The notes beneath the pieces are model-generated. The model searched no databases. It had not been told where the DNA came from and saw only the letters and a program-made list of their open reading frames with translations. The position numbers were made by a program, and so were the translations under genes. This document shows positions 20,753 through 32,600 of a stretch of 64,000 nucleotides of DNA, piece after piece (within the stretch, counting starts at the first letter, position 1; every line of letters begins with the position of its first letter). The DNA comes from Neostapfia colusana (lineage: Eukaryota > Streptophyta > Magnoliopsida > Poales > Poaceae). The stretch lies in contig JASWHV010000008.1 in the NCBI GenBank assembly GCA_030760725.1, positions 46,014,057-46,078,056 of the forward strand, in the 5' to 3' direction.

Positions 20753-22041
20753 TCAATGCGATGCTCCGGAACCAAATAAAATGGTGGCTGGGTTGGACGT
20801 GGCAAGGAACATACCAATCACGACGTCCTCAGCCTGTTGTGCTTCCTCAGCGGAGACATGATTCACGTTGCCACGAGCGTAGTTCTGTTGCCCACGGTTG
20901 CCTTGATTAGCTCCTCCGTTCGGCCGTGGGTTCTGCTTGGGCGCGTTGCTTGGCTGTCCAAAGCCTTTCCTCGGGCACTGACTTGCAAAGTGTCCCGTCT
21001 CTCCGCATGCAAAGCATGCCTTGTTGCCCAAGACAGAAGGAACATTGGGGCAAGGGTGGTTTTGAGTATAGGCGCCCATGTTTGGAAGGGGCGTAGGAGG
21101 CAAAGGCACAAGAGGTGCTTGCATAACAGGACGTTGCTGTGGTGGTTGACTAGGGTGAAAAGTAGAAGTGAACGAGCCGTACTGTGGTCCAGCTGGGGGC
21201 ATGAAACGGGGACGTACATTACTCCCTTGTGGCCGGTATAGCATCTTTGTTTTGCCCTTTTGCTCGATCTCTCGGATCTTTCTCTCAACCACTATAGCTT
21301 CGTCAACGAGCTTCTGGAAGTTTGCATAGTCGTTGTTGAGCAGCTGAACTTGGATCTCATTGTTCAACCCTCTCATGAACAAGTACTGCTTCGTTGATCC
21401 GAGTTGACATCTTCGGGGGCATATCTTGACAGTTGCGTGAACTTGTTGAGGTACTCATTCACGCTCTTCCGTCCTTGGCGGAGACCTTCAAACTCTTGCC
21501 TTTTTAGCATCATGACTCCAGCAGGGACATAATTAGAGCGGAAACTCTCCTTGAACTCAGCCCAAGTGATAGTCTCCTGGTCGACATGAGCATTGCAAAG
21601 AGCGTCCCACCAGTCAGCGGCTGCTCCCATAAGTTGGTGCGATGCGAAGAGAACTTTCTCCCAATCATTTCACTGAACAATAGCAAGCTTCTTCTCCATG
21701 GATTTCAACCAATCGTCAGCCTCCATGGGATCATTAGCTTGTGCAAAAGGAGGCGGTCGAGTCCTTATGAACTCTCCCAGTCTGTTGTGAGCCGGCGGTG
21801 GTGGCGGTGGTGGTGGTGGTGCAGGAACGGGGTAAGGATTGTTGTTGTCGTTGGCTTGCAGCTGGCCCACGGTTTGTATCATTGTTTGCATGAGCTGGTT
21901 CTGCATAGCCATCAACTTTTCAAGGTTGTTTGCACCTGCCCCGGGGTCAGCATTCTCAGGAACTTCAACGTGGTCATCCTCTTGTGGTTCCTGGTTGCCA
22001 CAGATGTTCCTCCTTTGACGGCCGGCATTCTCCATAACCAT
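20753..22041 (-). pseudogene. Element C Gag and start of protease
   Basis: ATG 22041-22039 immediately follows a CTCTCTCTCACAG acceptor-like site. The frame carries a coiled, Gln-rich head (NNLEKLMAMQNQLMQT), a Pro tract (about 21830-21780), LMGAAADWWDALCN, REGLRQGRKSVNEYL-like Gag core and a CCHC knuckle CFACGETGHFASQCP (about 21010-20966). Breaks: a TGA at about 21670 and a frameshift near 21380. The protease active site reads LFGSGASH, so the catalytic Asp is Gly. Confidence 0.85.
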
Positions 22042-22627
22042 CTGTGAGAGAGAGTTGGGTAGAATAGAAGTTAGAAGTTTAGATTGATCCCCCAACTATA
22101 TGAATCAAGGTGGATGGACTAAATATATTAGTCTTTATGAGGATGTGAACACATGCCGAAGCATCTCACATCTCTCTACTTATGTATGGATATGGACAAC
22201 GCTGAAGCGTCCCACAACTCACACCAGCACACAAACACATGAATCATCACAAAAATTCACACACCACTCCTATTCAAGCTTATTCAATGGGGTCCTAAAC
22301 ATAATCATGTGAATCGGTGCTGTTCCCGTCATGTGACGGGGGTGGTCCATTGGACACCTCAATGGGGTTAAATGCACTCCCCCCGTGGTGGTGAATGTAT
22401 AAATCTCCTAATCACAGGGACCTATAATAGGACATGAGGACCTTTATAGAAAGAAGAAATAACTTCAAAACCTCGGAAGTTATGGAGCAAGAAAGCAAAG
22501 GTGTGGCTTATCCAAAAGAAGAGACAAGGAGGGGTTGAAAACAGTACCTTGCGGTGCAAGAAAAGTGCAGCAGCAAGCAATTTTCGGAAATAGAAGTTTA
22601 GAGGGGTGTGCCTGTGTGTTTTAGAGT

Positions 22628-22781
22628 GTCCATTCTACCTAGGCTAGCATCCTATGGTCAATGTGGTTCTGATGCCAATCTATGCATTCTACCTAGGCTT
22701 GCGTCCTACGGTCAACGTGGCTCTAATGCCACTTTGTGACTAGGCCAGCGTCCTATGGTCAACGTGGCTCTGATACCAATC
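22628..22781 (-). repeat. Triplicated primer-binding-site/leader unit of element C
   Basis: Three head-to-tail ~50-bp units lie next to the 5' LTR. Each starts with a PBS-like sequence: TGGTATCAGAGCC (LTR-proximal, perfect, 22778-22767 core), TGGCATTAGAGCC and TGGCATCAGAACC. Two of the three end CCTAGGTAGAATG; the LTR-proximal copy has CCTAGTCACAAAG instead. Only the LTR-proximal copy can prime. CCTAG|GTAGAA is a good splice-donor match and recurs in D. Confidence 0.85.
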
Positions 22782-23087
22782 TGTGATGCCTGGTCCCGTA
22801 AAACACGGAACCCAGCGGATGCATATGTGTGCCCGGGATGTTCATCACATATACACATGTAATCCACAAACTGAATTCAGAATATAACCATGAATAATAG
22901 GGTTTAAGTACTTTATTACATCAATCTCTAGCTTATTCTTGCAGCGGAAGTCTCTAACTTATTCTAGCAGTGGAAGTCTCTAACTTATTCTAGCAGCGGA
23001 AGTCTCTAAACGATAGCGGAAGCAAAATAAACAGCAGCAGCGGCTCCATCTCCAACTCCACAGGCAAGTTGACGGTAGTTCGCACGC

Positions 23088-24803
23088 CTAGTACTCCACA
23101 TTGTCTTCGAAGTACTCCTCTCCTGTTACTGATGTTCGTATGATAATGCAAGGGTGAGTACATGTTGTACTCAGCAAGTGCAGGAAAAGTATAACATGTA
23201 GCTTCCAACACGGTAGGAAAAAAAAGGCTCATTGCAGAAAGCAAAGTTTATTTCACAAACATGATAAAAACATCAACTATCTTTAAGTGAATATAATCCC
23301 AACATATATCCAATTAAACTAGCAACATACCTCCATCATAGTTTACCACCTATCATGTCTCCTCCATACATTAATCTTTCTCATCTTTCGTCTCATGCTC
23401 ATGATATCCATAACCATCTCATATTCATGATATCGTATCCATCTCATATTCATACCATTTCATATTCATATATTCCGAAACCAAACCCATTGTTACGACT
23501 CAACAGTCCCGAAACCAAATCTCAATGACCAAATCATAACCATACCAATCACGAAACCAATGAACATCCCAATAACCATCCCATCTAATCATGGAAGTTG
23601 GCCAGGTGCTTGTGACCGGAAGCACGGCTATCATGATAGTTTTACACTCTACAAAGGTGACACCACTTTACCCACAAGTTTGTGATTTCGTCACCCGTCA
23701 GCGACTGTAGAACCTCCATTATACCAGTACACAACCGTCGGTGTATGGCCAAGAGATCACAAAATAGCCTTTACAAAGGGGCTACTAGATGTATGGACTC
23801 ACTAAGGTTTCACCAGCAGGCTCGAATCACCATTCTCCCACCTACGGGCCCCCTCTTGTGCCATGCAATTCCCAGGGCAGTCCTCTCTCGACTCCCATTC
23901 CCCGCGCCTTCCACTGTCCATGAAAATCTAGCAACTTACCTAATTAGTCAGCTAAGCCGCACCCATACTTGGCCTTGTGGTGGCACTGTTTTCCTGGCAT
24001 GTGCTCGATGAACCGGTCCTTAGATCTACGGCAAGTAAACCACCATCTCATTCTACCACATCCACAAACCAAGCTTACCTAGATCTCCCCCGATTCATGT
24101 TCATTATTATCATTAAGTTCTTATCATCATTATTCATATGAGTGCAGTACTTAGACATGTTCTATCTCGCTTCTCATATCCCGTGGATTAGCGAAGCAAA
24201 AAGGAAAAACGACCATACCCGACTCATTAACTTTCCTGGCAACAAGGGTGGTTAACAAAACTAGTGAACTCCTATAAAAGGATGTTCCATCAAGTTGACT
24301 CAAGCATACACAGTTTTAGCAAACCAAACAGTTTCAAAACATGGGATCAATATGGTCAAGGGGCACTTGCCTTGTTCCTGTGGCTTTTGATGCTCATGTG
24401 TCTCAAATTCTTGGTGCTGTAGTCCTTCATCGATGGCTTCCTGAGCTTGTCCTTCTACTTACGACCACGCACATACAAAATTCATAGCAATCAACATCAT
24501 GCACAAACTTTACTGAAGATGCAATGGTGTAGATGGATGTAAATCCTATGGTGCTGTTTTATTAAACCAGTTTGTACGTGTTCTTGCATGTTTTAATAGG
24601 CTTGCATGGGGTTTTATGGTGAACAAGGGTGTAAGGATCAAGCGTGGACGGGGTGATGATCTTGACTCAAGATCTAGATCAATTCCACCGTCAAAAACCG
24701 ATCAACACGTGATGTGTCCACACGAAAAAGATTCTGTTTGAAGAAAACAGATGTGACGAAACCGCGATGATGTCGTAAGGTGGTAACGAAGACCTACCTC
24801 ACT
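23088..24803 (-). CDS. Candidate LTR gene, exons 1(partial)-3, C 5' LTR
   Basis: Exon 2 is 24454-24371 (84 nt, GQAQEAIDEGLQHQEF...) and exon 3 is 23122-23088 (GEEYFEDNVEY then TAG, 35 nt). The donor of exon 2 is CAAG|GCAAGT, a textbook GC-type donor, and the acceptors are AAGTAG and TAACAG. Lengths and phases equal those in the C 3' LTR and all differences are substitutions. The upstream open exon ends GAGAA|GTGAGG at 24803, with AIARRKSLPPRR. No ATG is seen downstream of the TATA box at 25012-25019, so the start is unresolved. Confidence 0.33.
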
Positions 24804-25011
24804 TCTCCTAGGTGGCAGGGACTTCCTCCTAGCAATGGCAGCAAGACAGATCGTCGGCTCTCTTCCGGCGACGGCGAGCGTGACGGGGCTTGTCGGCGGT
24901 CTTACCGGTGGCTGAACTCCAACGAAGGGGTTTAACTCGGCGAGTTGGGGGATAGGGCCTCTAAGTTGTCGACTTGAAAAGGTGTTACAGTCAAGGGGGT
25001 GTTTCGGGTTC

Positions 25012-25019
25012 TATTTATA
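25012..25019 (-). promoter_or_regulatory. TATA box of the C 5' LTR
   Basis: The sense reading TATAAATA lies just downstream of the G-box array. This is the copy expected to drive genomic RNA of element C. Confidence 0.7.
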
Positions 25020-25209
25020 AAGGGGATAAACAAGAGTCCTACTCTGATTGGATTTCAAATAAGAGTCCTATTGAATTTGTTTTGGGATCTTAACAACTTA
25101 TCTTCAATTAATTTGGGTGTGGTAGCAACGTGGAAGAAATCGTGTCGGTTTCCTCAGTACCGGGTATTCCCGCGCGTTAAGGAGAAAAACCGCTTAAGGA
25201 TCTCGTCAC

Positions 25210-26200
25210 CTCCGCAGGGGTGAGCTCCGGATCCTCCACGTGTCCAGCGGGGGCGGGGCCTCCCTTTTTCGCAGAGGCGGGCTCCGGTCGTGCCACGTGT
25301 CTGGCGGGCGGAACCTCCCCTCTCCTCGGAGGCGAGCTCCGCATGCGCCACATGTCTGGTGGGGTCGGGCCTCCCTCTCCTTCAGAGACGAGCTCCGCGT
25401 GCGCCACGTGTCTAGCAGGGTCGGGCCTCCCTCTCCTTCAGAGGCGAGCCCGGGGGGCGCCATGTGTCAGTACCGGATCTCCCCTCTCTTTAGAGGCGAG
25501 CTCCGAGAGTGCCACGTGTTCAACAGCGTCGGACCTCTCTTCTCCTCGGAGATGAGCTCCGATGTCGACATGTGTCCCATTGTGTCTTCTCCTCGGATGC
25601 GAGGTCCGAGATCGACACGTGTCCAGCAGTTTCGGACCTCCTTTCTCCTCGGCGGTGAGCTCCGAGGATGACATGTGTCCAGCAGGGCCGGACCTCTCGG
25701 AGGCGAGCTCCGAGGGTGACACGTGTCTAGCGGGGACGGACCTCTCGGAAGCGAGCTCCGAGGGTGACACGTGTCTAGCGGGGCCGGACCTCTCGGAGGC
25801 GAGCTCCGAGGGTGACACGTGTCTAGCGGGGCCTGACCTCTCGGAGGCGAGCTCCGAGGACGACACGTGTCCCATGGGGCCGAACCTGATCCCTTCCGCA
25901 GGGGTGAGCTCCGCGGATGCCACGTGTCCCGTGGTGCCGGACCTCGCTCCCTCCGCAGGGGTGAGCTCTGCGGGTAACACGTGTCCCGCGGGGCTGGGCC
26001 TCGCTTTCCTGCAGAGACTAACTCCGGTGGTGACACGTGTCCAGCAGGGCTGGAACTCGCTTCTCCGCAGAGAGAAGCCCCGGTGGCAACACGTGTCCAG
26101 CGGGCCGAACCCCGCCCCTTCCAGAGAGGCGAGCTCCGAGCCTGCCACGTGGCCAGCGATGCCGGACCTCACCCCCTCCGTAGGGATGAGCTCCGAAAGC
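25210..26200 (-). repeat. Tandem G-box/ABRE array in U3 of the C 5' LTR
   Basis: The same 48-57 bp units occur as in the other LTR, with independent substitutions. Most CACGTG cores are intact, including runs of four regular 48-bp units at about 25685-25870. Retention in both LTRs shows the array was present at insertion. Confidence 0.9.
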
Positions 26201-26357
26201 GCCACGTGGCCAGCAGGCCGCGTGAAGTGTCGACGGCGCTCCTCGGTGACTTGGAATTGGCTCTTTTCAGCCATCTTTTTCCCGTTCTACTTCTTTTAAA
26301 ATGTTTCTCTATATGAAATATGCATGTATGCATGGATATGAAATTGAGGGTGTTACA

Positions 26358-27516
26358 CTCTATGGTGCAGCTAGGGTTGTGCGTCGGCGGCCGGAAAAAC
26401 TCAGCCTACAGCTTCATTTCTCAACGGTTTCCGATGATTCTTCGTCGAGGAGCTGCTATAGGTCGTGTAGAAGCATCGGGCCAAAGCAATAAAACTATGA
26501 ATTCACCTTGGAAACAAATTTCAGGGTAGACGGTCGGCCGTTCTTTCGGTAGCTCGGAGAAAACGGTCCATGATCGCAGCTGGAGAGGAACCGCAGCTGC
26601 CCCTAGATTGGACAGTGGCACCCCGCACCGCCGGCGACCATGCTCAACCGAAGAAACCCCGGGCTAACGCAGTGAGAGCAGAGGAAACGGGTGAGGCTCG
26701 GTTCGGCAGTGAAAACAGAGGAACCCGTAGACGTGCACGGTTTCTTCACCGAGTGAGTGGAGACCATGACAGCTGCTTCGACGCTCGGCTCAAGCACGAC
26801 TGCACCGAGTGAAGCAGTGTCTTCGGCGCCAAGCAAACGGCATCGCCGTAGCATGCTGCGTCGCTGTGGCGGCTGCAGAGGGAACCGGGAAAACCGACGT
26901 TGGCTCGGTGGAGGCTGAGCAGCTGACCCCACATGTCATTCTCTCTTTTCCCCTCTTAATATTTCTGATCTTCTATTTCTGCCACCAACTTTTGTCCAAA
27001 AGTTCTAGATATTTGCTGGGAAGGCAAATTAAATATGTAGAATTTAATTTTTGACTTCAGTGCTGTATTTGATCAAGCTTGGTTCAAGTTCCAAATTCAA
27101 ATTTAAATTCTAAGGGTTTTGGTGTCCCCCTAAATTTAAATAGCAAACCCACTCCAAAGCTTCCAATTTTTTGCATGGCTGCTAATTCAAATGTGGAGAA
27201 CACATTTGTGGAACCAAATTAGCAAATGGAGGAAATTGGAATTTGAAACTGAATTTGAAATTCAGATTAGAGGGCTTCCTCTTTTAATCTCAAACAAATA
27301 TTAATACCCCTCTAAATGAGCTGAAATTTGGAAGGTTGAATATTTGGAATATGAAGATCCAAGTTATGTATTTAGATCTCCATGTTTGGAAGTTTTGGGA
27401 AGTTTGAATCCCCACTTTGAACTTACACCGTTATAATTCAAAGTTTTAATCCCCCCTCATTTTTCCTATGTAATCATTTGTTGAAATTCTTGCTACCACT
27501 TTTTGGGGATTTTACA
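26358..27516 (-). repeat. Solo LTR B, 5' portion (family A, inverted)
   Basis: It resumes the A-type LTR in inverted orientation (GGTGCAGCTAGGGTTGTGCG on +) exactly where 13537 left off, after the CTCTA duplicate. It ends ...GGGGATTTTACA at 27516, the inverted LTR start. It includes the U3 and GC-rich leader. Confidence 0.9.
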
Positions 27517-27521
27517 GTATG
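27517..27521. repeat. Right target-site duplication of solo LTR B (GTATG)
   Basis: Matches 10806-10810. Confidence 0.9.
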
Positions 27522-28777
27522 CGCCATGATTTGTGGGAACGGAATACGATAAGTGAAACGCGTTCTTCCGGGGCCTGAATTCCAAGATGAAGGTCCATCT
27601 TTCCCAAAGCAATCACAGCACATTCAACGACCTTGTTCATGCCGTGATTTTACAAGAAAATGCTCAGCACGAGCGTGGTTCTGATAAGAGAAAATGCAGC
27701 AAGCTGACGAGCAGCAGTGGTGGGGCGCCACAAAAATACCGCGTGGTGTATCGCTCACCATCCGGTCAGAGATGGCAGCCACCGGCACGACTGCCGCAGT
27801 TTCGCGGTCGACAATATAATGCGCCAGGCTTCCGACCGTCACATCCACCACAGCAACAGCAGCAGCAAAGGATGGGCCCACGTGCGCCTCAGTTTCAACC
27901 GCGTGCACCGGGATTCCGTCCTCAAGTCAGAGGGACCCTGACACCTTACACGTGCTTCACGTGTGGCCGTGTCAGGCATATTTCGAGGGACTGCCCCGAG
28001 CCGCGACAGGGCAGGGGTGCAGCACCGTATCAGGGTGCAAATCAGCCCCATAATCAGCCCATGAAACCAGCACCAAAACCCGGCAACGTCCACCATTTAG
28101 CTGTCGAAGACGTGCCGGAAGGCGAACCCGTCCTCGCGGGTACGTTTTCTTACTCAGGTCATCCCGTAGTCATACTTTTTTACTCCGATGCCACCCATAA
28201 TTTCATAAGTCAATCTTATGTTATTAAGTATCAATTGCCTATCATTCCCACAAACATTTCATACTTGATATGCTCTCCGGGTGGGAAAATAACAGCTGAT
28301 AGGATGGTCTATAGAGCACCATTACAATTGGGTGGGAATCTATACCCGACTTCTCTAATCATGTTAGAGAGTCAAAAACTTGATCTTATTTTAGGAATAT
28401 CATGGCTACATCGCCATGGTGCTGTTCTTGGCATCATTCCACATGTGGTTCATTTAAACTCTCCACTTCATGAACCACATGTTCTTATTCTTGACCGTTC
28501 GTTCCGAGAAGCTCCAGCCACATATAACACGGAAGCCACAAAGCTTGAGGATATTCGTGTGGTTCGTGAATACCTAGATGTCTTTCCGGATGATCTCCCG
28601 GGAATGCCACCCGAACGAGATGTTGAGTTCAAGATTGAACTTGTACCTGGGATGACACCGATATCACGGAGACCGTATAAGATGGCTCCGAATGAGCTAG
28701 CTGAATTGAAGGAGCAGGTCAATGATTTAATGAAGAAGTGTTTCATTCGACCGAGTTCCTCGCCATGGGGATGCTGA
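27522..28777 (+). pseudogene. Element A Gag C-terminus and protease
   Basis: It continues the frame of 10186-10810. Two TGA codons lie in the first ~60 bp. Then come the Gag tail (FNDLVHAVILQE), a Pro/Gln-rich segment, the CCHC knuckle CFTCGRVRHISRDCP (about 27954-27998), and the spacer HHLAVEDVPEGEPVLAGTF. The protease follows, then RT lead-in motifs EYLDVFPDDLPGMPPERDV and SRRPYKMAPNEL. The active site reads LFYSDATHNF against the family LFDSGATH, so the catalytic Asp is Tyr and Gly is Asp. The frame closes at TGA 28775-28777 inside the SSPWGC block. Confidence 0.85.
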
Positions 28778-29599
28778 GCGCTGTTTGTGAAGAAGGATGA
28801 AACCATGAGGTTGTGAGTGGACTACCGACCTCTCAACGCCGTCACCATCAAGAATAAATATCCACTGCCCCGCATCGATATTCTCTTCGATCAACTTGTG
28901 GGTGCGAGTGTATTTTCAAAGATGGATCTTCGCTCCGGATATCATCAAATCAAGATCCGAGCGGAGGATATTCCAAAGACGGCCTTCTCGATGAGATATG
29001 GGTTGTATGAATATCTCGTCATGTCTTTTGGTCTCACCAACGCCCGGCACATTTCATGTACCTCGTGAACTCAGTGTTCATGCCGGAGTTGGACAAGTTC
29101 GTGGTGGTGTTGATAGATGACATTTTGGTTTACTCCAAGTCTGAAGAAGAACACGCCAAACACCTGCATATCGTGCTTTAACGATTGAGAGACCATAAGC
29201 TTTATGCCATGTTCAGCAAATGCGAGTTTTGGATCAGCCAAGTGCCATTTCTTGGGCATATTATTTCTGCAGAAGGCATTGCAGTTGATCCAAACAAAAT
29301 CGAACAAGTGCTGAAATGGAAGTCCCCCACATCAGTCCATGAAGTCAGGAGTTTCCTCGGGTTAGCAGGATATTATCGGAGATTCATACCGAACTTCTCA
29401 AAGCTTGCTAAGCCGATGACTGAACTGTTGAAGAAGGGGATCAAATATGTTTGGAGCCCAGCTTGTGAAGAAGCTTTCCAAGCATTAGTGAAGCATCTTA
29501 CCACAGCCCCGGTGTTAGCTCAACCGGATACAACCAAGCCCTTTGACGTATATTGTGATGCGTCCGGTATCGGGCTTGGCTTTGTATTGATGCAAGGGG
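28778..29599 (+). pseudogene. Element A reverse transcriptase and start of RNase H
   Basis: Motifs are VDYRPLNAVTIKNKYPLPR, DLRSGYHQIKI, YLVMSFGLTNA, the catalytic loop LIDD (about 29116) and FLGLAGYYRRFIPNFSK. RNase H begins at FDVYCDASGIGLGFVLMQ. Breaks: a stop before VDYRP, a frameshift near 29050 and a TAA after HLHIVL (about 29179). Element D is inserted at 29604. The RNase H frame resumes at 42297 once D and one GAAGA copy are left out. Confidence 0.85.
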
Positions 29600-29604
29600 G
29601 AAGA
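29600..29604. repeat. Left target-site duplication of element D (GAAGA)
   Basis: GAAGA precedes the D LTR start TGTCACACCC (29605) and recurs at 42292-42296. Confidence 0.92.
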
Positions 29605-32600
29605 TGTCACACCCGGTTTTTCCAAAGAACAACCAAGTGAATATCACATGTATGCCAGGATCATTTTCTCATACATGTGATGACAAATAGTGAAGCATCA
29701 TTTATTACAAGCCAGGTGTCAAATATAAATAAGTCTTACATAGCAAATGTCTCGATGGACAATAATAAGTCATCACAAATAAATAAACTAGCAGCAGAAT
29801 ATTATTCTTTAGGGCTCCGTCACAGGCGTTGCCCGGGGGTCTCCATGAACCTAGAAACCTTCTTCGGGTCCAAAGTCTTGGTCATTATACACCACCTCAT
29901 TATCTTGACCTGAGCAGCAATATAAACCAACAAAATATGCAAGGTTGAGTACCAATGCTACTCTGCAAGTGTGGGAAAATTATATCATGCATGGCTAGAT
30001 CAAGGAGAGGTTGAACTCATGGTTAAAGCACTACGCAATTAATACCTATCACCTTAGCTTATTAAGCACCTATATTACTACACAAGTGAAATGGTCCCAA
30101 TCTCCCATCCCATCATCATAACCAAATAACCATAACATCATTTTCAATATTAAGCTCCCCGCTTAACATCCACAACTTCCAAAACCATCACTCCTCTAAT
30201 CATGAATAAGTCCAAGCCGCTCTTGACCGTGAGCACGACTGTCATGACAGTTTTGACTCCGCAGAGTTTGTACCACTGTACCCACATGTAGTGATTTCAT
30301 CCCCCGTTGCCAGGTGGACTAAAAGAACCTCCATTATGCCAGTGGCTACGAACCACATTCACACTTCCCAGGTGTGTAGCCAGGAGATCACTATGAAGCC
30401 TTTACAAAGGGATTCCCGACGAGCGTGGGCCCACTGAGGTTTCACCCCTAACAGCATACAAGAGGCTCCAACCCCGCTGCAGTGGCCCCCTCTTGACCCT
30501 TGCGGTTCATATGGTAGTCCAGCTGACACCTACTCCCCGCACCATCCAACACACCCATACTACGCCGGGGATACACCTAATTAATTGGCCAAGCTGCCCC
30601 ATCTCAGCATGTGGTTGGCACTGTAAAGCCAGGTTACATGCTCCATGAACCAGTCCTTAGGATCCAGGCAAGTACTAAACACAAACCCGAGTCTCGTGCA
30701 CCCAGCACACAACTAAAACATCCAACTTGCCTTGATCCCTACCTCTACATAACTCACAATATCTCATTCAAGAGTATGGTAAAATAAACTGATGATCTCA
30801 TATCCCAAATATCCCATTCTAAGCATGGCTAAGCATATGCATAATAATAAATGACATGATAAAATAAATCCCAACCCAAGCTACAAGGAAACAAGGTAAT
30901 GCAATTCTAGGGAAACTTCCTAGCATGGGTTTCATATTTCATTTGACAATGCAAATAATTCTATCTACACATCCTAGTATAGGATCAAAGTGGTCAAGGA
31001 CACCTGCCCCCTTCTTGCTGCTCTTGAAATGGGTAGTCCTGATCTTGGAAAGGAATAACTTGCTCTTGAGCAGGTTCTACATCATACCATCACACATAGC
31101 AAAAGAAAAACAACAATCTATAAGACATAGTTCACACTTCCACTTCATACAAACCACACATTCACATTTATGAAAGTTATTCACAATTATATGTGTCGTG
31201 GTTACTCTATGTGTGTTGATTTGTGGCTTGCATACACTTTTAATCATGTGTATATGATTCCTACTTTGGTGTTCACATTTATACTTACCTACTATATATA
31301 CATATATGAGTTTCCAATTTAAATAAATTCCTTATATTTAATTAATACACCTTTTAGCTACCAAGTATGCATGAAAGGTATTTTCTTTCTCCATAAGTGT
31401 CTTCATTATTTCTACCAACCCTAAAATGAATTCTTTGGATTTTAGAAACTCTATTTATCATTTATTAGTTGCTACATTTTCAGATTTATTTTCCTATGCA
31501 TAAATGTGTACTTTATTATGAAAATAGTAATACGCATCATCTAAACAGAATAGGTTCTGGTCCTAAATAATTTAATAACATATTTTGACCTTTACCTCAG
31601 ATGTAAACTATTTCTCAATTATTTTTCCTATTTTCTAAAACTATTCTTTACTTAAAAATGTGTCACTAAATGTGAATAATAAATTAAACAGATTCAATTC
31701 AGCCCAAAATATGTCTTTATCTCACTCCAAAGTTTCCTTAATACTGAGAAAGTCTTTAATTAAATTTTGACAATATGTTTGTCTCACTTTTTAATTTTTA
31801 AACACTAGCCACTTATTCAATTTCCTAAATTAAATACTAAACAGGGCTAAAAAGTTAAACTCACCCCATTACAGGGTCTATAATATTATTTTCAGAATTT
31901 CCAGGGGTCTAGCTACACTTATCAAAGGTGTTTTTCCTAATTTTCATTAAGTCCAGGGGCTAAAACTGATTTTTAAATGAATTTACATGATTTTCTGGAG
32001 TTCCAGGGGCTAGATCAGAAGTTTCCGGGGCTAGCTCTTATTTCCCGAGAACCCTAGGGGGTAGCACGTAAGATTCCCAGTCTTTATAACGCGGGGCTGA
32101 CGTGGACCGTCCGATTTTAATTCGACGGCTGAGATTATAACGTCGAACCGGTACGCGGGGATTTAAACCCTACCGTGCGATTTAAAATAAACGGCGCACA
32201 AGCGGCCACGTCGCTCTGATCGAGCGCGGGCGGTGCTGCCGGCGGCGCACGGCGGCGGGAAGCGGCGATCTCGCCGGAAACTTTCGGATCTTCGGAAATT
32301 CTTCCTAGAACTGTGATTTTATGGCATAGATCGGTGGAGGGGAGGTCGGGGATCTCACCTCGGGGGTTTTCTTGAGCTCGGAGGTCCTGGAAGGTGATCG
32401 GCGACGAGGTCCGAGGCGAAACCACGGCGAAGCTCGTCGGCGCTGTGTTTACACCGCAAGTCACCGAGTTTTCTGCACCTGCAAGGTTCCCCGGAGACGG
32501 TGGATCAAGACCAGCGAGTTAGATCGGAATTTCCAAGCATAGATCAGCCAGAATTCGCCGGAGAAGTCTCGGTTCTCACCGGAGGAAAAATCGGCGATCG

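Larger units (their letters stand above)
13538..26357 (-). mobile_element. Element C: complete Ty3/gypsy chromovirus-like retrotransposon inside solo LTR B
   Basis: On + coordinates it runs 3' LTR (13538-17072), PPT, chromodomain-like tail, integrase, RNase H, RT, protease, gag, PBS, 5' LTR (22782-26357). Flanks are CTCGA (13533-13537) and CTCTA (26358-26362), a 5-bp duplication with one substitution; the A LTR has CTCGA at the empty site. Within the first ~135 bp, the two LTRs differ at about ten positions. Pol carries several stops, the RT catalytic loop has Asp to Asn, and a 441-bp tandem duplication disrupts the protease-RT region. It is close to D: the same PBS-leader sequence and the same PPT neighbourhood with CTCGAGATT. 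Confidence 0.93.
22782..26357 (-). repeat. 5' LTR of element C (3576 bp)
   Basis: It has the same architecture as 13538-17072: G-box array (about 26200-25210), TATAAATA (25019-25012), candidate exons (24803 upward end, 24454-24371, 23122-23088) and the triple CTTCCGCTG repeat. It ends next to the PBS at 22778. Right flank CTCTA is the duplicated target. Confidence 0.92.
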
